A stretch of 64,000 nucleotides of DNA from Nonomuraea glycinis (GCF_014646515.1 NZ_BMNK01000001.1:600745-664744), one strand, 5' to 3'. Shown: positions 24,344 to 34,000, counted from the stretch's first letter. The notes: generated by a model not told the origin, from the letters alone. Numbers and translations: made by a program.

Positions 24344-24649
24344 TTACGCGGCGCTCGGGCGGGCTGCGGCCAATACGTGGCGGATACGAGCGGCTGCCGT
24401 GGCGGGCTGGGAGACCTCGACGATCGGTTCGGCCCATGACCACCAAAACAGCCATTGGTCGTCCTTCGGCGCTGCGGCGATGACCTCGGACAGGGTGGCG
24501 GCTTCAGGGTTGATCACGCGAAGGCGCGGTAGCCGTTCGTCCTGGGTGAGCAGGCGTGCGTGCAGGCCGAGGTTTTGCAGCAGTTCCTGCAGGTTGGTGA
24601 GGTGGGTGGCGGCTTGGGCCGCTACAGCGGGGGTGATGGGGTCGGGCAT
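24344..24649 (-). CDS. 101-residue hypothetical protein downstream of an RsbW-like ATPase
   Basis: The frame from ATG 24649 encodes MPDPITPAVAAQAATHLTNL, then a helical segment and LRVINPEAATLSEVIAAAPK, DDQWLFWWSWAEPIVEVSQP, ending AARPSAA. The Trp-rich block is striking and conserved-looking. It starts inside the 3' end of the RsbW-like gene (28-base overlap), so it is co-translated with it. In many actinomycetes a small protein of this kind accompanies RsbW-like ATPases and XRE-DUF5753 regulators. Function unknown. Longer upstream starts (to 24796) only shadow the neighbour. Confidence 0.65.
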   Translation of the reverse strand: MPDPITPAVAAQAATHLTNLQELLQNLGLHARLLTQDERLPRLRVINPEAATLSEVIAAAPKDDQWLFWWSWAEPIVEVSQPATAAARIRHVLAAARPSAA

Positions 24650-25173
24650 GGCTGACTCCGGGAGTGGATGGGATAGGTGGCGGGGAGGGGGGTCGGCCCG
24701 TGGAAGAGCTCTTCGAGTTGCGCCGGGGTAGGGCTGAGGTCGAGGTGGCACCAGACGACACGGTGCCCACTCGCGGGTAGCCGGTAGCTTCCCCACCGCC
24801 CGCGCGACAGGTTGTCCACGATCGCCAACCCCCGGCCCTGCTCCGCGTACAGGTTCGACGCCTGCATTGGGATGTATGAGGGCGTCGAGCGGGTCGATCC
24901 TGGATCGGTCACCACCAGCCGGAGGAAGTCCGGTCCCTGGGACAACGTGAGCTCGATCCAGTCGAGATCGCCGCTCGGGCCGAGGCTGGCGGCATGTTTG
25001 ACGGAGTTGGTGACCAGCTCGGATGCCACCAAGGTCAAGGTCTCTCGGGCGGGGTGCGTAATTTCCGTCCAGGCGGTGACCGCCTCCCGTGCCCGATACG
25101 GTGCCCGATCATCGCGCGCTAGTTGGATAACACCGAGTTCCTGATGTTCGGTCGGTACAGGGATTTGGATCAC
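24622..25173 (-). CDS. RsbW-like ATP-binding protein (GHKL anti-sigma-type)
   Basis: A 183-residue protein with the GHKL ATPase fold of serine-protein kinases and anti-sigma factors. The N box is ETLTLVASELVTNSVKHAAS (Glu, Asn in ELVTN), the G1 box LRLVVTDPGS and the G2 box EQGRGLAIVDNLSRGRWGSY. The last 40 residues are Pro/Ser-rich. GTG 25173 is the start. Such orphan ATPases are abundant in streptomycetes and relatives and often sit with XRE-DUF5753/DUF397 genes, as here. The target sigma factor or antagonist is not visible nearby. Confidence 0.85.
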   Translation of the reverse strand: MIQIPVPTEHQELGVIQLARDDRAPYRAREAVTAWTEITHPARETLTLVASELVTNSVKHAASLGPSGDLDWIELTLSQGPDFLRLVVTDPGSTRSTPSYIPMQASNLYAEQGRGLAIVDNLSRGRWGSYRLPASGHRVVWCHLDLSPTPAQLEELFHGPTPLPATYPIHSRSQPCPTPSPPL

Positions 25174-25419
25174 CGTATTCGCCTCGCTGCTTCTCGATCG
25201 CTGGCCACGTCCTTTATGTGAATGATGCGAGCACCGTTGCGCACGCCCGTCTGTCTTTTCGTGCGGACCGATGCTTCATCGAGCGGGCCTGAAGTGACCA
25301 TCCCAGAAATCCCCTGCCCATAGGGGGTAAGGCAAAGCACTTCCCACGCACGAACCAGGTGTGCTACTACACATGGCGCGTGCATTTGTTGTGCGCCATC
25401 GAGAAGGAGGCGCTCCGCT

Positions 25420-26250
25420 TTGAAAGACGCCGAACTGGAACCCGCTCTGAAAACGCCGAGAGCAGAATTCGGCATTTATCTCCGCGAATACCGCATGACG
25501 GCAGGGAGGCGACAGAAAGAACTCGCCGCGATGCTCGGCTGGTCGGTATCGAAGATCAGTATGGTCGAACGGGGACAACGGACGGCCGATGAAGCTTTCG
25601 CCCGCGCCGCCGATACCGCGCTGGGGGCGGAGGGGGGTCTGCTGGCGCGCTGGCGCGAGACGGTCGAACACTCCTCGCGCTGGCCGGTCTGGCTGGCTCG
25701 GCTGGCGGAGATCGAGCAGGAGGCGGCCACGCTCCGCCTGTGGCAGCCGCTGATCGTGCCTGGCATGCTGCAAACCCCGGAGTACGCGCGAGCCATCTTT
25801 CGCGGCAAGCCCGCCACCACCTCGGAAGAGGTCGAACAGAATGTCGCTGCGCGCATGGAGCGCCAGCGTGTTCTTCAGCGCGACAACGGGCCTACGGCAT
25901 GGGTAATACTGGACGAAGTGGTTCTGAATCGGCCCATCGGTAGCGAGGCGGTGATGGCTGAACAAATGGCGCACCTGGTCGCGCTGGACGAGCATCCTCG
26001 CATCAACGTTCGCGTACTCCCACGCGACTCCTGGCTGACCACCGGCCTGCAAGGAGCTTTCGTTCTCGCCGATGGGCCAGGGATGCCGGACATGGCTTAC
26101 CTTGAGTCGATCACACTCAGCCAGATCACCGCCGACAGCGGGCGAGTCCGCGAGATCAAGTCAAGGTACGAGATGTTGCACAACGAGGCCCTGCCCCGAC
26201 GGGCTTCACTCCAATTGATGGGGAAGATGGCAGAGCAATGGACGACGTGA
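25420..26250 (+). CDS. XRE-family regulator with DUF5753 domain (WhiJ-like)
   Basis: A 276-residue protein. Residues 15-75 form a Cro/C1 helix-turn-helix (FGIYLREYRMTAGRRQKELA, MLGWSVSKISMVERGQRTAD). Residues 85-270 are the DUF5753 domain: LWQPLIVPGMLQTPEYARAI, RQRVLQRDNGPTAWVILDEV, INVRVLPRDSWLTTGLQGAF and DMAYLES. Start is TTG 25420 with AAGGAGG about 10 bases upstream. The next gene encodes a DUF397 protein overlapping its end, the classical WhiJ-type pair implicated in control of development and antibiotic production. It is divergent from the RsbW-like ATPase. Confidence 0.9.
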   Translation: MKDAELEPALKTPRAEFGIYLREYRMTAGRRQKELAAMLGWSVSKISMVERGQRTADEAFARAADTALGAEGGLLARWRETVEHSSRWPVWLARLAEIEQEAATLRLWQPLIVPGMLQTPEYARAIFRGKPATTSEEVEQNVAARMERQRVLQRDNGPTAWVILDEVVLNRPIGSEAVMAEQMAHLVALDEHPRINVRVLPRDSWLTTGLQGAFVLADGPGMPDMAYLESITLSQITADSGRVREIKSRYEMLHNEALPRRASLQLMGKMAEQWTT

Positions 26251-26453
26251 CCGAAGAACTGCTGCAGAGCGCCGCATGGCGTAAGGCGACTCGCTCCGGC
26301 GAGGCCGGCGACTGCATCGAAGTGGCTCCCCTGGGCGATGGACAAGTGGGCCTGCGCGACTCCGACCATCCCGAGAAAGCACCCTACGTCTTCTCGCCGT
26401 CAGTCTGGGCGGCGTTCATCGATGGCGCCAAGAAGGGTGAATTCGACTTCTGA
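26238..26453 (+). CDS. DUF397 protein, partner of the WhiJ-like regulator
   Basis: A 71-residue protein with the DUF397 signature: AAWRKATRSGEAGDCIEVAP (W-x-K-S/T-S pattern) and GLRDSDHPEKAPYVFSPSVW, then AAFIDGAKKGEFDF. It overlaps the XRE gene by 13 bases. DUF397 proteins are thought to antagonise the neighbouring DUF5753 regulator, related to the BldB group. Size and both conserved halves are complete, so it is likely functional. Confidence 0.9.
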   Translation: MDDVTEELLQSAAWRKATRSGEAGDCIEVAPLGDGQVGLRDSDHPEKAPYVFSPSVWAAFIDGAKKGEFDF

Positions 26454-26509
26454 ACGCCCTGTCGCTACCGAACCTGGCCGCGTTGCCGCGCGGCCAATAG
26501 GGTCCGCTC

Positions 26510-26660
26510 ATGTACCCAGTATCGATCATTTCCCCGCGGCTCGGTCTGCGGGAGTTCGACAACAGCGACGTGGACACGGTGCTGGCCATTTACGGCGATC
26601 AGGCCCTGGCCGAGCACATGAGCTTCGAGCCCCCGCACTCGCGATCAGGTGGTGGTCGCC
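26510..26660 (+). pseudogene. N-terminal fragment of a GNAT acetyltransferase
   Basis: From ATG 26510 the frame reads MYPVSIISPRLGLREFDNSD, then VDTVLAIYGDQALAEHMSFE, the typical opening of RimJ/RimL-type GNATs. At a run of five C bases (about 26631) the frame slips: one C fewer would continue R-T-R-D-Q-V-V, the expected next element. No downstream acetyl-CoA motif follows before the next gene begins, so the gene is both frameshifted and truncated. Confidence 0.55.
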
Positions 26661-26697
26661 ATCGACCAATGGGGGGAGATCGTGGGAGTCTTCGCGG

Positions 26698-27552
26698 GTG
26701 GCGATCGAGTGGTCCCGGCAGGAGATCTTCGGAGCGGTCAGGGCCTGTGTACTGCGTACTGGCGCTGTGACAGACGGGTACTCCGCCGTCGATGTCAAGG
26801 CGGAGCCCGACGGTATGTTAGTGATCTTTCGCTGGCGGCGAGATCCGAACGTGTACGCCATCGAGGTCGCGTTTCCGACGGTGCCGGAGAGTCCGTGGAC
26901 CGGCCTGGCGGTGGCTTCGGCGGATGAATGGGCCGCGGACGTCGCGGCTCGACTGACGGAGGAATTCGCGACCGGGCTGGTCAGTCGAAGCCGGCGGGTG
27001 ATCCGGAACGGGTACGTCGTGTTGGACACTTACGATGCGCCGGATCTCTGCCCGGCCGGGTTCTTCGTCAGTTCGGTTCACCTCGACGACGAGATCGTGC
27101 AATCCTTCTCCCCGCTGCGGAGGCATGACCGGGAGGCGGTATCCCCGCTCGCGTCCAAGGCCGGCTCCTGGTTGGCCAAGGCGGGGATGGATGTCGTCAT
27201 TCCCAGACGGCTGATCGCCGAGGGGACGCTTGCCTGCTGGCTTCAGGCCTACGTCGACAACGCTCGCGGACGACCCTTCGTCGGTCATGTGGCCGCGTCC
27301 TGGGAGGACGAGCAGCGCACCACCGTCCGTCTCGATCTCGTGCACATCCGGCCCGGCGTCCCCTCGGAGGTACGCGCCGCGCTGGTGCGTCTCGTGGTCC
27401 GCGAGGCGGCCGAGAGCGGTGCCCTGCGCGTGGTCACCGCTCTCGAGACTCCCGAACTCCACGCACTGGGGTTCCGGCCCGCGAACGGTGGCGGCCTGAC
27501 TCTTCACACCGGCGGCGCCGCCCCGCCATCGGACCTTACGGGGGAGGGCTGA
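26698..27552 (+). CDS. Hypothetical protein of unknown family, C-terminal GNAT-like segment
   Basis: A 284-residue protein from GTG 26698. I recognise no named family. The N-terminal half contains FGAVRACVLRTGAVTDGYSA and VIFRWRRDPNVYAIEVAFPT; the middle has RNGYVVLDTYDAPDLCPAGF; the C-terminal 100 residues (ACWLQAYVDNARGRPFVGHV, then ALVRLVVREAAESGALRVVT and LHALGFRPANGG) have the rhythm of a degenerate acetyltransferase domain. Codon use is typical of the genome. It is soluble and has no signal peptide. It ends convergent with the sulfotransferase gene, 40 bases away, and marks the left limit of the natural-product cluster. Confidence 0.65.
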   Translation: MAIEWSRQEIFGAVRACVLRTGAVTDGYSAVDVKAEPDGMLVIFRWRRDPNVYAIEVAFPTVPESPWTGLAVASADEWAADVAARLTEEFATGLVSRSRRVIRNGYVVLDTYDAPDLCPAGFFVSSVHLDDEIVQSFSPLRRHDREAVSPLASKAGSWLAKAGMDVVIPRRLIAEGTLACWLQAYVDNARGRPFVGHVAASWEDEQRTTVRLDLVHIRPGVPSEVRAALVRLVVREAAESGALRVVTALETPELHALGFRPANGGGLTLHTGGAAPPSDLTGEG

Positions 27553-27592
27553 CCTGCTCCCGCGGCATTGAGGACGCGGTGCCGAATATGGC

Positions 27593-28318
27593 CTAGCCGG
27601 TGAGGCGGTGGTGGGCGAGTGCGTCGTAGAAGGGCTGGTGGTGGTCGGCTATGCGGCGCAGGTGTTCGTTGGTTTCGGGGGTCTCGCGCCGGCCGGGCGG
27701 CTTGGCCACCAGGCCGCTGCTCTCGGCGACCTCCGCGTGCCAGCGGTCGGTGCGCTGCCAGTTCGACTGCCGGCCGGGATCCCAGCGCATCGCCTCGGGC
27801 TTGAACGCGAGCCCGACCCGCTCGCAGTACGCCCGGACCATCGTCTCCGGATCGGCCACGAGATCGTCGCCGTCGATCACCAGCGGGACCTCACCGGTGG
27901 CCGAGCGCACGGCGTCGAAGATGGCGTGCAGGTATTCGAATCCGTATTCGTCCAGGGTGGCCCCCGGATTCATGGCGTAGTGCGAGGAGATCGCGCCCCG
28001 CGGCTCCCTGATCATGAACGTGTTGATCACGTCGTTGAACAGGCGCTCGTCCTTGAGCAGCGGCGGGTAGGTGTAGTCGGTGGTGTCCTTGGCGAACACC
28101 CGGCGCTCGGTGGCGTTGACCTCGAGCATCACGTCGAGCAGACCGACCGTCGACGTGACGCGCCGGCCCGCGAGCTCGTAGTGGCCGTCCACCTGGAGGT
28201 AGGAGAACGGCTCGTGGGCCACCTCCAGGTCGCCGCGCTCCAGCATGATGCGCAGGAACGCGGTGGAGCGCGATCGGGGCACGGCCCACAGCACGATGGG
28301 CTTCGGCGCGGCGCTCAT
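27593..28318 (-). CDS. PAPS-dependent sulfotransferase family protein
   Basis: A 241-residue protein of the sulfotransferase superfamily. The 5'-phosphosulfate loop is at the start, IVLWAVPRSRSTAFLRIMLE (residues 8-27); a 3'-phosphate-type stretch is seen in FMIREPRGAISSHYAM (about residues 98-113), and VIDGDDLVADPETMVRAYCE is the usual dimer/late motif. It transfers sulfonate from PAPS to a hydroxyl or amine. ATG 28318 overlaps the stop of the aldo/keto reductase (ATGA) and is preferred over an upstream GTG. A complete PAPS-making module lies 17 kb away in the same cluster under the same operator, which strongly supports a biosynthetic role. Confidence 0.82.
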   Translation of the reverse strand: MSAAPKPIVLWAVPRSRSTAFLRIMLERGDLEVAHEPFSYLQVDGHYELAGRRVTSTVGLLDVMLEVNATERRVFAKDTTDYTYPPLLKDERLFNDVINTFMIREPRGAISSHYAMNPGATLDEYGFEYLHAIFDAVRSATGEVPLVIDGDDLVADPETMVRAYCERVGLAFKPEAMRWDPGRQSNWQRTDRWHAEVAESSGLVAKPPGRRETPETNEHLRRIADHHQPFYDALAHHRLTG

Positions 28319-29298
28319 TGCGACCACGCGGTGGGCCGGCGGTCCCAGCGGTGCTCGCGCAACCGGGCCATCAGCTCCTCGCTCAGCGGCTCCGCGTCGC
28401 TGGTGGCGAGGTTGGCGCGGACGTGGGTGAGGGTGCGCATGCCGGGGATGACGGTGGCGACGTCGGGGTTCTGGAGGATGAAGCGCAGCGCGAGTTCGGG
28501 CATGGTCATGCCCTCGGGCACGATCCGCGCCAGCCGTTCGGCGCGCTCCACGCTCGGGACGAGGTTCTCGGGGACGAAGTACGTGTTGCGCCAGTCGCCT
28601 TCGGGCCAGCGGGTGTCGCGGGTGAGGGTCCCGGTGAGCGTGCCCTCGTCGAAGGGCACCCGGGCGATCACCGCGACGTCCAGCTCACGGCAGGCGGGGA
28701 GCAGCTCGTCCTCGGGGGCCTGGTCGAAGATGTTGTAGATGACCTGCACCGCGTCGATCAGCCCGGTGTTCAGGGTGCGCAGGACGTTCCAGGGCTCCCA
28801 TCGGTTGACGCTGATGCCGACGCCCTTGATCAGCCCGCGTTCCTTCATCTCGGTGACGGTGTCCTGCCAGGCGGTGTCGTGCGCCCAGGCGTCCTCCCAG
28901 ACATGGAACTGGAACAGGTCGACGGACGGCAGGTCGAGCGCTTCGAGGCTGCGGTGCAGGCATTCCCAGAGATGATCCGGTGGGTAGACCTCGGACAGTT
29001 TGGAGTCGCGGGTGGACGGCCAGGCGCGGTCCTTGGGCGGGGGCTTGGTCGCGAGGTGCAGCCGGCGGTCCGGGTGCCGCTTGACCAGCTTCCCGAGCAT
29101 CCCTTCGCTGCGGCCGCGGCCGTAGATCCAGGCGGTGTCGAAGAAGTTGCACCCGAGCCGCACGGCCTCGTCCAACGCGGTGTCACCGGTCTCGTCGTCG
29201 GCCCCGGTCCATCCGCCTTCGCCGCCGGCTATGCCCCACATGCCATAGCCGACGTCGCTGATCATCCAGCCGAGCCGGCCGAATCGACGCTCACGCAT
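28315..29298 (-). CDS. Aldo/keto reductase (cluster enzyme)
   Basis: A 327-residue AKR. LGCNFFDTAWIYGRGRSEGM holds the catalytic Asp/Tyr, LHLATKPPPKDR the Lys, and VDLFQFHVWEDAWAHDTAWQ the His. ELALRFILQNPDVATVIPGM is the cofactor-proximal segment. All four catalytic positions are intact. It overlaps the argininosuccinate-synthase homologue by 8 bases upstream and the sulfotransferase by 4 bases downstream, so the three proteins are made together. It could reduce an aldehyde formed by the NRPS reductase domain of the divergent operon; that link is inference. Confidence 0.9.
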   Translation of the reverse strand: MRERRFGRLGWMISDVGYGMWGIAGGEGGWTGADDETGDTALDEAVRLGCNFFDTAWIYGRGRSEGMLGKLVKRHPDRRLHLATKPPPKDRAWPSTRDSKLSEVYPPDHLWECLHRSLEALDLPSVDLFQFHVWEDAWAHDTAWQDTVTEMKERGLIKGVGISVNRWEPWNVLRTLNTGLIDAVQVIYNIFDQAPEDELLPACRELDVAVIARVPFDEGTLTGTLTRDTRWPEGDWRNTYFVPENLVPSVERAERLARIVPEGMTMPELALRFILQNPDVATVIPGMRTLTHVRANLATSDAEPLSEELMARLREHRWDRRPTAWSQ

Positions 29299-30463
29299 CG
29301 CTCTCTCCTTCCAGGCCCGAACTCCAGCGGTTGCCGCCCGAGCCGAACCGGGTCTGCTGCACCACGCGGCTGTCGACCGTCATCCCCTCGACCCGGGCGA
29401 TGCCCCGGTGGACGGACAGGGTCACGCTGCCGCTGATCTCGCCGACGAGGCGGTCGATCGCGTCTCGCGCCGCCCGCGCGGCGGGTTCGAGCCACCGGGC
29501 CTCGTACATCGCGGCGCCCAGCCCGGCGGCCAGCCGGTCGTAGAGTTCGCGGCTCGCCGCGTCGAGGCTCGCCTGCAGGATGCGGGTCCACGCGCGTTCG
29601 AGCAGCTCCAGGCCGGGCGCCTCGTAGATGCCCCGGCAGACCGTGCCGATGATGCGCCGCTCGACCACGTCGCGCAGCCAGACGCCGTGCCGTGCGCCGA
29701 TGTCGTTGGCCCGCGTCATCCACGCGACCGGGTTGGGCCCGCTGCCGTTGACATCGGCGACCCGTCCGTCGCGGAAGGTGACCGTGACGGTCTGAGGCTC
29801 GGCCGGGGCCTGCTCAGGCCACCTGCTCCATCTCGGCTGGAGCCTGGTGACCGGCGTCGCGAGGTCTTCCAGCTCGGCCGACTCGTGCGAGATGCCGGCG
29901 AGGTTGGCGTCGGTGGACCGCTCGGCGCCGCTGCCCGGGTCGAGCGGCAGCCCGTGCTCGGCGACGGCCTTGAGCATGGTCTCGCGATCGGGGAATCGCT
30001 CGAGCGCCTGCGGATCCGTCCACGGCTCGATGACCGGCAGCTCCGGTGCGATCCGGGGGCCGTAGCGGGCGAAGCGGCGCTGGTCGTTGCCCCCGCCGAC
30101 GCAGCCGTGCGTGAGCATCCGGCAGCCGTCCGCCCGCATCAGCGGTGCGACCTCGCTGACGAGCACGAGGCGCGCGGCGCCGGTCGTGTTCCAGTAGCCG
30201 CCGTCGTGGCGGGCACGATATTTCAGCAGATCCGACGCCACGGCGGCCATCGATGATCGCAGATCCAGCAGGACGACTTCATCGCCGAATCCGCGCAGCG
30301 CAGATACAAGTGCGTCCATATTCGTACGATCCGACTGACCGATATCGGCAATATAGTGCCTCGTCTCGGTGTGCAGTTCACGGAGCCAGACGCCGACGGC
30401 CAGGGAGGAAAGTCCTCCCGACTGCAATAATCCGGCCCGTACGTTGTCATTGACTTGGCCCAC
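29291..30463 (-). CDS. Argininosuccinate synthase homologue
   Basis: A 390-residue relative of ArgG, which joins citrulline and aspartate using ATP. The N-terminal PP-loop is AGLLQSGGLSSLAVGVWL, where canonical SGGLDTS has become SGGLSSL. Further matches are RMLTHGCVGGGNDQRRFARY (ArgG AHGCTGKGNDQVRF), STDANLAGISHESAELEDL (YSxDxNLxGxSxExGxLE) and IGARHGVWLRDVVERRIIGT with CRGIYEAPG. Fold and ATP chemistry seem kept, while several substrate positions differ, so another ureido or amide acceptor may be used. Start GTG 30463 follows AAGGAGGAG at 4 bases; an upstream extension lacks support. No argH accompanies it. It heads the leftward arm of the NRPS cluster. Confidence 0.83.
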   Translation of the reverse strand: MGQVNDNVRAGLLQSGGLSSLAVGVWLRELHTETRHYIADIGQSDRTNMDALVSALRGFGDEVVLLDLRSSMAAVASDLLKYRARHDGGYWNTTGAARLVLVSEVAPLMRADGCRMLTHGCVGGGNDQRRFARYGPRIAPELPVIEPWTDPQALERFPDRETMLKAVAEHGLPLDPGSGAERSTDANLAGISHESAELEDLATPVTRLQPRWSRWPEQAPAEPQTVTVTFRDGRVADVNGSGPNPVAWMTRANDIGARHGVWLRDVVERRIIGTVCRGIYEAPGLELLERAWTRILQASLDAASRELYDRLAAGLGAAMYEARWLEPAARAARDAIDRLVGEISGSVTLSVHRGIARVEGMTVDSRVVQQTRFGSGGNRWSSGLEGESDA

Positions 30464-30787
30464 GGCCTCCTCCTTCGTTGGTGGGCGGGGCGCGATATCG
30501 ACCTCGGTGACAAGCGTGAACGCCCTTCTGCCCCGGGTGCTGCTGGTGCGGCCGATTCGGTGATTGGCAGGCGTCGGCTTGGGTAGAGGGCCTGCCCCCA
30601 CTCGTCATTGCCTAACTCGCCATTCGAAAAACCTGCGCCGAACTTTCTTCGGTCGGCACGGGCGGAGGCCATTCGAGTGGTCGGCCCGGAGATTCGGGCT
30701 CGACCTCGGACCGATATCGGTGACGGGCCGCGCGGGCGGCGGCGACAGCCGGGGTTGCACATCCCAGCCACCTGTGCTCAGTATGGT

Positions 30788-30819
30788 AGTAACCCGTATC
30801 CAACTTGTTATCGGTTACT
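30788..30819. promoter_or_regulatory. Cluster operator site 1 (AGTAACC-N18-GGTTACT)
   Basis: A perfect 7-bp inverted repeat, AGTAACC (30788-30794) and GGTTACT (30813-30819), spacer 18. Identical arms occur at 43203-43234 and 44601-44631. Location in the divergent NRPS promoter region suggests control of the NRPS operon, possibly of both arms, by the CGNR regulator. Confidence 0.75.
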
Positions 30820-30858
30820 CAAGCTGTGCTCAGGTCATTAGGTCCAGGGAGAAAACAC

Positions 30859-30930
30859 ATGGTCACCGCAGTTCCCAGGCTCATCGCACGCCTTGCGCAG
30901 TCGCCTGCCCACAGCCGCAGGACACGGTGA
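30859..30930 (+). CDS. Possible 23-residue leader peptide upstream of the NRPS operon
   Basis: A short frame starts at ATG 30859 with CCAGGGAGAA 8 bases upstream and encodes MVTAVPRLIARLAQSPAHSR then RTR. It ends 115 bases before the NRPS start. The peptide is basic and could be a translated leader in the long 5' region, or a chance frame. No attenuator hairpin is evident. Confidence 0.3.
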   Translation: MVTAVPRLIARLAQSPAHSRRTR

Positions 30931-31045
30931 ACGCCTCCTCGTCACGCTCGCCGAGGGCCGCCCTGGCCGCCTGAGACGCACCGGCATGACCGGTGACTTT
31001 TCCGCGACGCGAAGGATCTTTACCAGTCGAGACCATGGGAGCACG

Positions 31046-34000
31046 ATGCCACGCCACCAGCAGTCGCACCCGAGCGAAAATGCCTTAACCACAATTCACT
31101 TATCTTTGGGTCCGCAGCACGCGTTCCCTCGGCGGAGCACAGTACTCGACCTGTTCTGCGCACAAAAAGAGAACGCGCCCGACCGTCCCGCGATCCGCTA
31201 TCGCGACACTACGATGAGCTATGCCGAGCTGGACGCCGCGGCCAATGTGACGGCCAATCGACTGATCGGTCACGGCGTCCTGGCGCGACAATTGATACCC
31301 GTGTTGATAGCGGACGGGCCCGAATTTCCGACCGCACTCTTCGGGGTGATGAAGACGGGCTCGGCATTCGTGCCGCTGGATCCCGCTTGGCCGATCGAAC
31401 GTCTCGGCGCGATTATGGCCGAGCTGTCGCCGCCCGTCATCGTGGCATCGCGGGCGACCGCGGAGACCGTCGCCGAGCTGGATGCGTCCCTGCCGACGGT
31501 GATCGTCGACTGCGCGGAGCCGCCGCACGATCCAGCCGAGCTGACGCCCCCACCGGCCGGCCGGGCACCCGGTCCCGAAGACCTGATCTACGGGTTCTAC
31601 ACCTCAGGCTCGACGGGCACGCCCAAGTGCGCGCTGAACCACCACCGCGGCCTGGTCAACCGATTGACCACGATGTCGCGCCGGTTCGGTGACGGGGCCG
31701 GGCACGTGACGCTGCAGAACAGCCGGTCCACGTTCGACTCCTCGATGTGGCAGGTGCTGTGGCCGCTGGTGTCCGGCGGGCAGGTCGTGCTGCCGCACCG
31801 CGACGGGATCCTCGACCTTGAGGAGACCGCGATGACCATCGGCCGCTACGGCGTCACGATGACCGACTTCGTACCGTCGGTGCTCGCGGCGTTCGTGTCG
31901 CTGCTGGAGGTGCGCGAGGACCTGCGCGAGGCGACGTCGAGCCTGCGGCGCATGCTCATCGGCGGCGAGGCGGCCGGTCCCGGCGCGGTGCACCGGCTGC
32001 GCGCGCTGCTGCCCGAGCTCAAGGTCACCAACACGTTCGGGCCGACGGAGTGCTCGATCGGATCGGTGTTCCACGACGTCACGGACGCCGACGTCGACCG
32101 GATCCCGCTCGGGCGCCCCATCGACAACACCGCCGCGATCGTGCTCGACGACGATCTCATGCCCGTCCCGGCGACCACGCCCGGCGAGCTGTACCTCGGC
32201 GGTGAGTGCATCGGAGCGGGCTACCTCAACGATCCCGAGCGCACCGCGCGGGCGTTCGTGGCCAACCCGTTCCCCCAGATCCCCGGCGACGAGCTCTACC
32301 GGACCGGGGACCTGGCGCGGGCCGGCGAGGACGGGCTGCTGTACTTCATCGGCCGCCGCGACGAGCAGGTCAAGGTCGGCGGGGTGCGGGTGGAGCTGGG
32401 CGATGTCGCCTCGGCCCTGGCCGACCATCCGCTCGTGGGCAGCGCGGTGGCGATCGTGCTCGGTGAGGCACCCGAGTCCACGCTGGTCTGCTGCGTCACC
32501 CCGCGATCGCCGGACGATCCGCCGCCCGTGGAGCTTCTCCGCGGCTACGCGGCGGAGAAACTGCCGGCCGAGCAGGTCCCGCAGCAGATCGTGGTGCTCG
32601 ACGCGCTCCCGCTCAACGGCAACGGCAAAGCCGACCGCAAGACCCTGGCCGCGCTCATCGTGGCCGAGACGGCGCGGCAGCCGGGCCCGGTGGAGCGGGT
32701 CGAACCGCCGGCCGACCCGATGGAGGAGCTGATCTGCTCGGCGTGGCGTGAAGTGCTCGAGCAGGAGCAGGTCTCGGTGGTCGTGCCGTTCTCCGACTAC
32801 GGGGGCACCTCGCTGATCGCCTACCGGCTCACCGCCGAGGTCAGCCGGCGGCTGGGCAGGCCGGTGCGGCCCAGGGACCTCCTCGTCGCCTCCACCGTGC
32901 GCGCCCAGGCGGCGCGGCTGACCAAGGGCGTCGACGACGACAGCGCCGAACTGGCCTACATCAAGCACGACCTGGCGTGGCGCCCGCCGCAGACCCTGCT
33001 GCTCGCCGGCGCGACCGGGTTCGTCGGGGCGCACATCTTCGCCGAGTTGCTGATGCGCTCCAACGCCGCACTGATCTGCCTGGTACGGTGCGCCGACCCA
33101 CCGGACGGCGCCCGGCGGCTGACCGAGGCCCTTGAGCAGTACGGGCTGACGTCCGCCTGGCAGCAGCTGCCCATGGCACTCAAGACCGGACGGGTCGAGG
33201 TGGTCCCCGGCGACCTGGGCAGCGAGCTGCTCGGCCTGTCGCAGCGGCGGTTCGACACGATCGCCTCGACCGTGTCCGGCGTCGTCAACGCCGCGGGCGC
33301 GGTGAACTTCCTGTCCGGCTATCTGGACCACCGCCCGGCCAACGTGCTCGGCGTACAGGAGCTGATCAAACTCGCCTCGGGCGGCGCCCGCCTGCACACC
33401 CTGTCCACCTTGAGCATCTTCCCGCCCCCCGGGCCGGCCGCCCCGCGCATCACCGAGAGTCAGATCCCGGCGCCGGACCAGGTCGCCGCGGACGGCTACA
33501 ACAGGTCGAAGTACGTCGCGGAGAGCCTGCTCGCCGACGCGCAACGGCAGGGCGTCAGCTCGGTGGTGTACCGCCTCGGCGAGGTGTGGCCGCACCGGGC
33601 GACAGGCGTGGCCAACCCGGACTCGCTGGCGCACAACCTGTTGTACGCGTGCGCGCGCACCGGATGCGTGTTCCCGACCGAAGCCGCGACCGACGTGACC
33701 CCGGTGGACGTGGTCGGCCAGTTCGTGGCCCGCGCCGCGACCGGCGACCTCGAGGTGCCCGACGGCGCGATGCACGTGCTGTGGCCGTCGAGGCTGCGCT
33801 TCGCCGAGGCGTTCGGCGAGCTCGCCGACCGGTGCGGCCTCGACCGGGTCGGCTACGCGCGGTTCCGCGACCGCCTGGACGCCCTCGCCGAGCCCGACGG
33901 GAGGCTCGCCGGGCTGCGCCTGCTGCTGCCGCCTCCGGCCGCCGACGGTGACGCGGCGCCGGTCGAGTTCGACCGGATGTTCACCGACGGCTCCCGTCAC

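Larger units (their letters stand above)
30464..31045. other. Divergent control region of the NRPS cluster
   Basis: About 580 bases between the leftward ArgG-like operon and the rightward NRPS operon. It holds the AGTAACC/GGTTACT operator at 30788-30819 and a 23-codon leader frame at 30859-30930. The untranslated part before the NRPS start is long, about 230 bases, if transcription begins near the operator. Confidence 0.6.
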
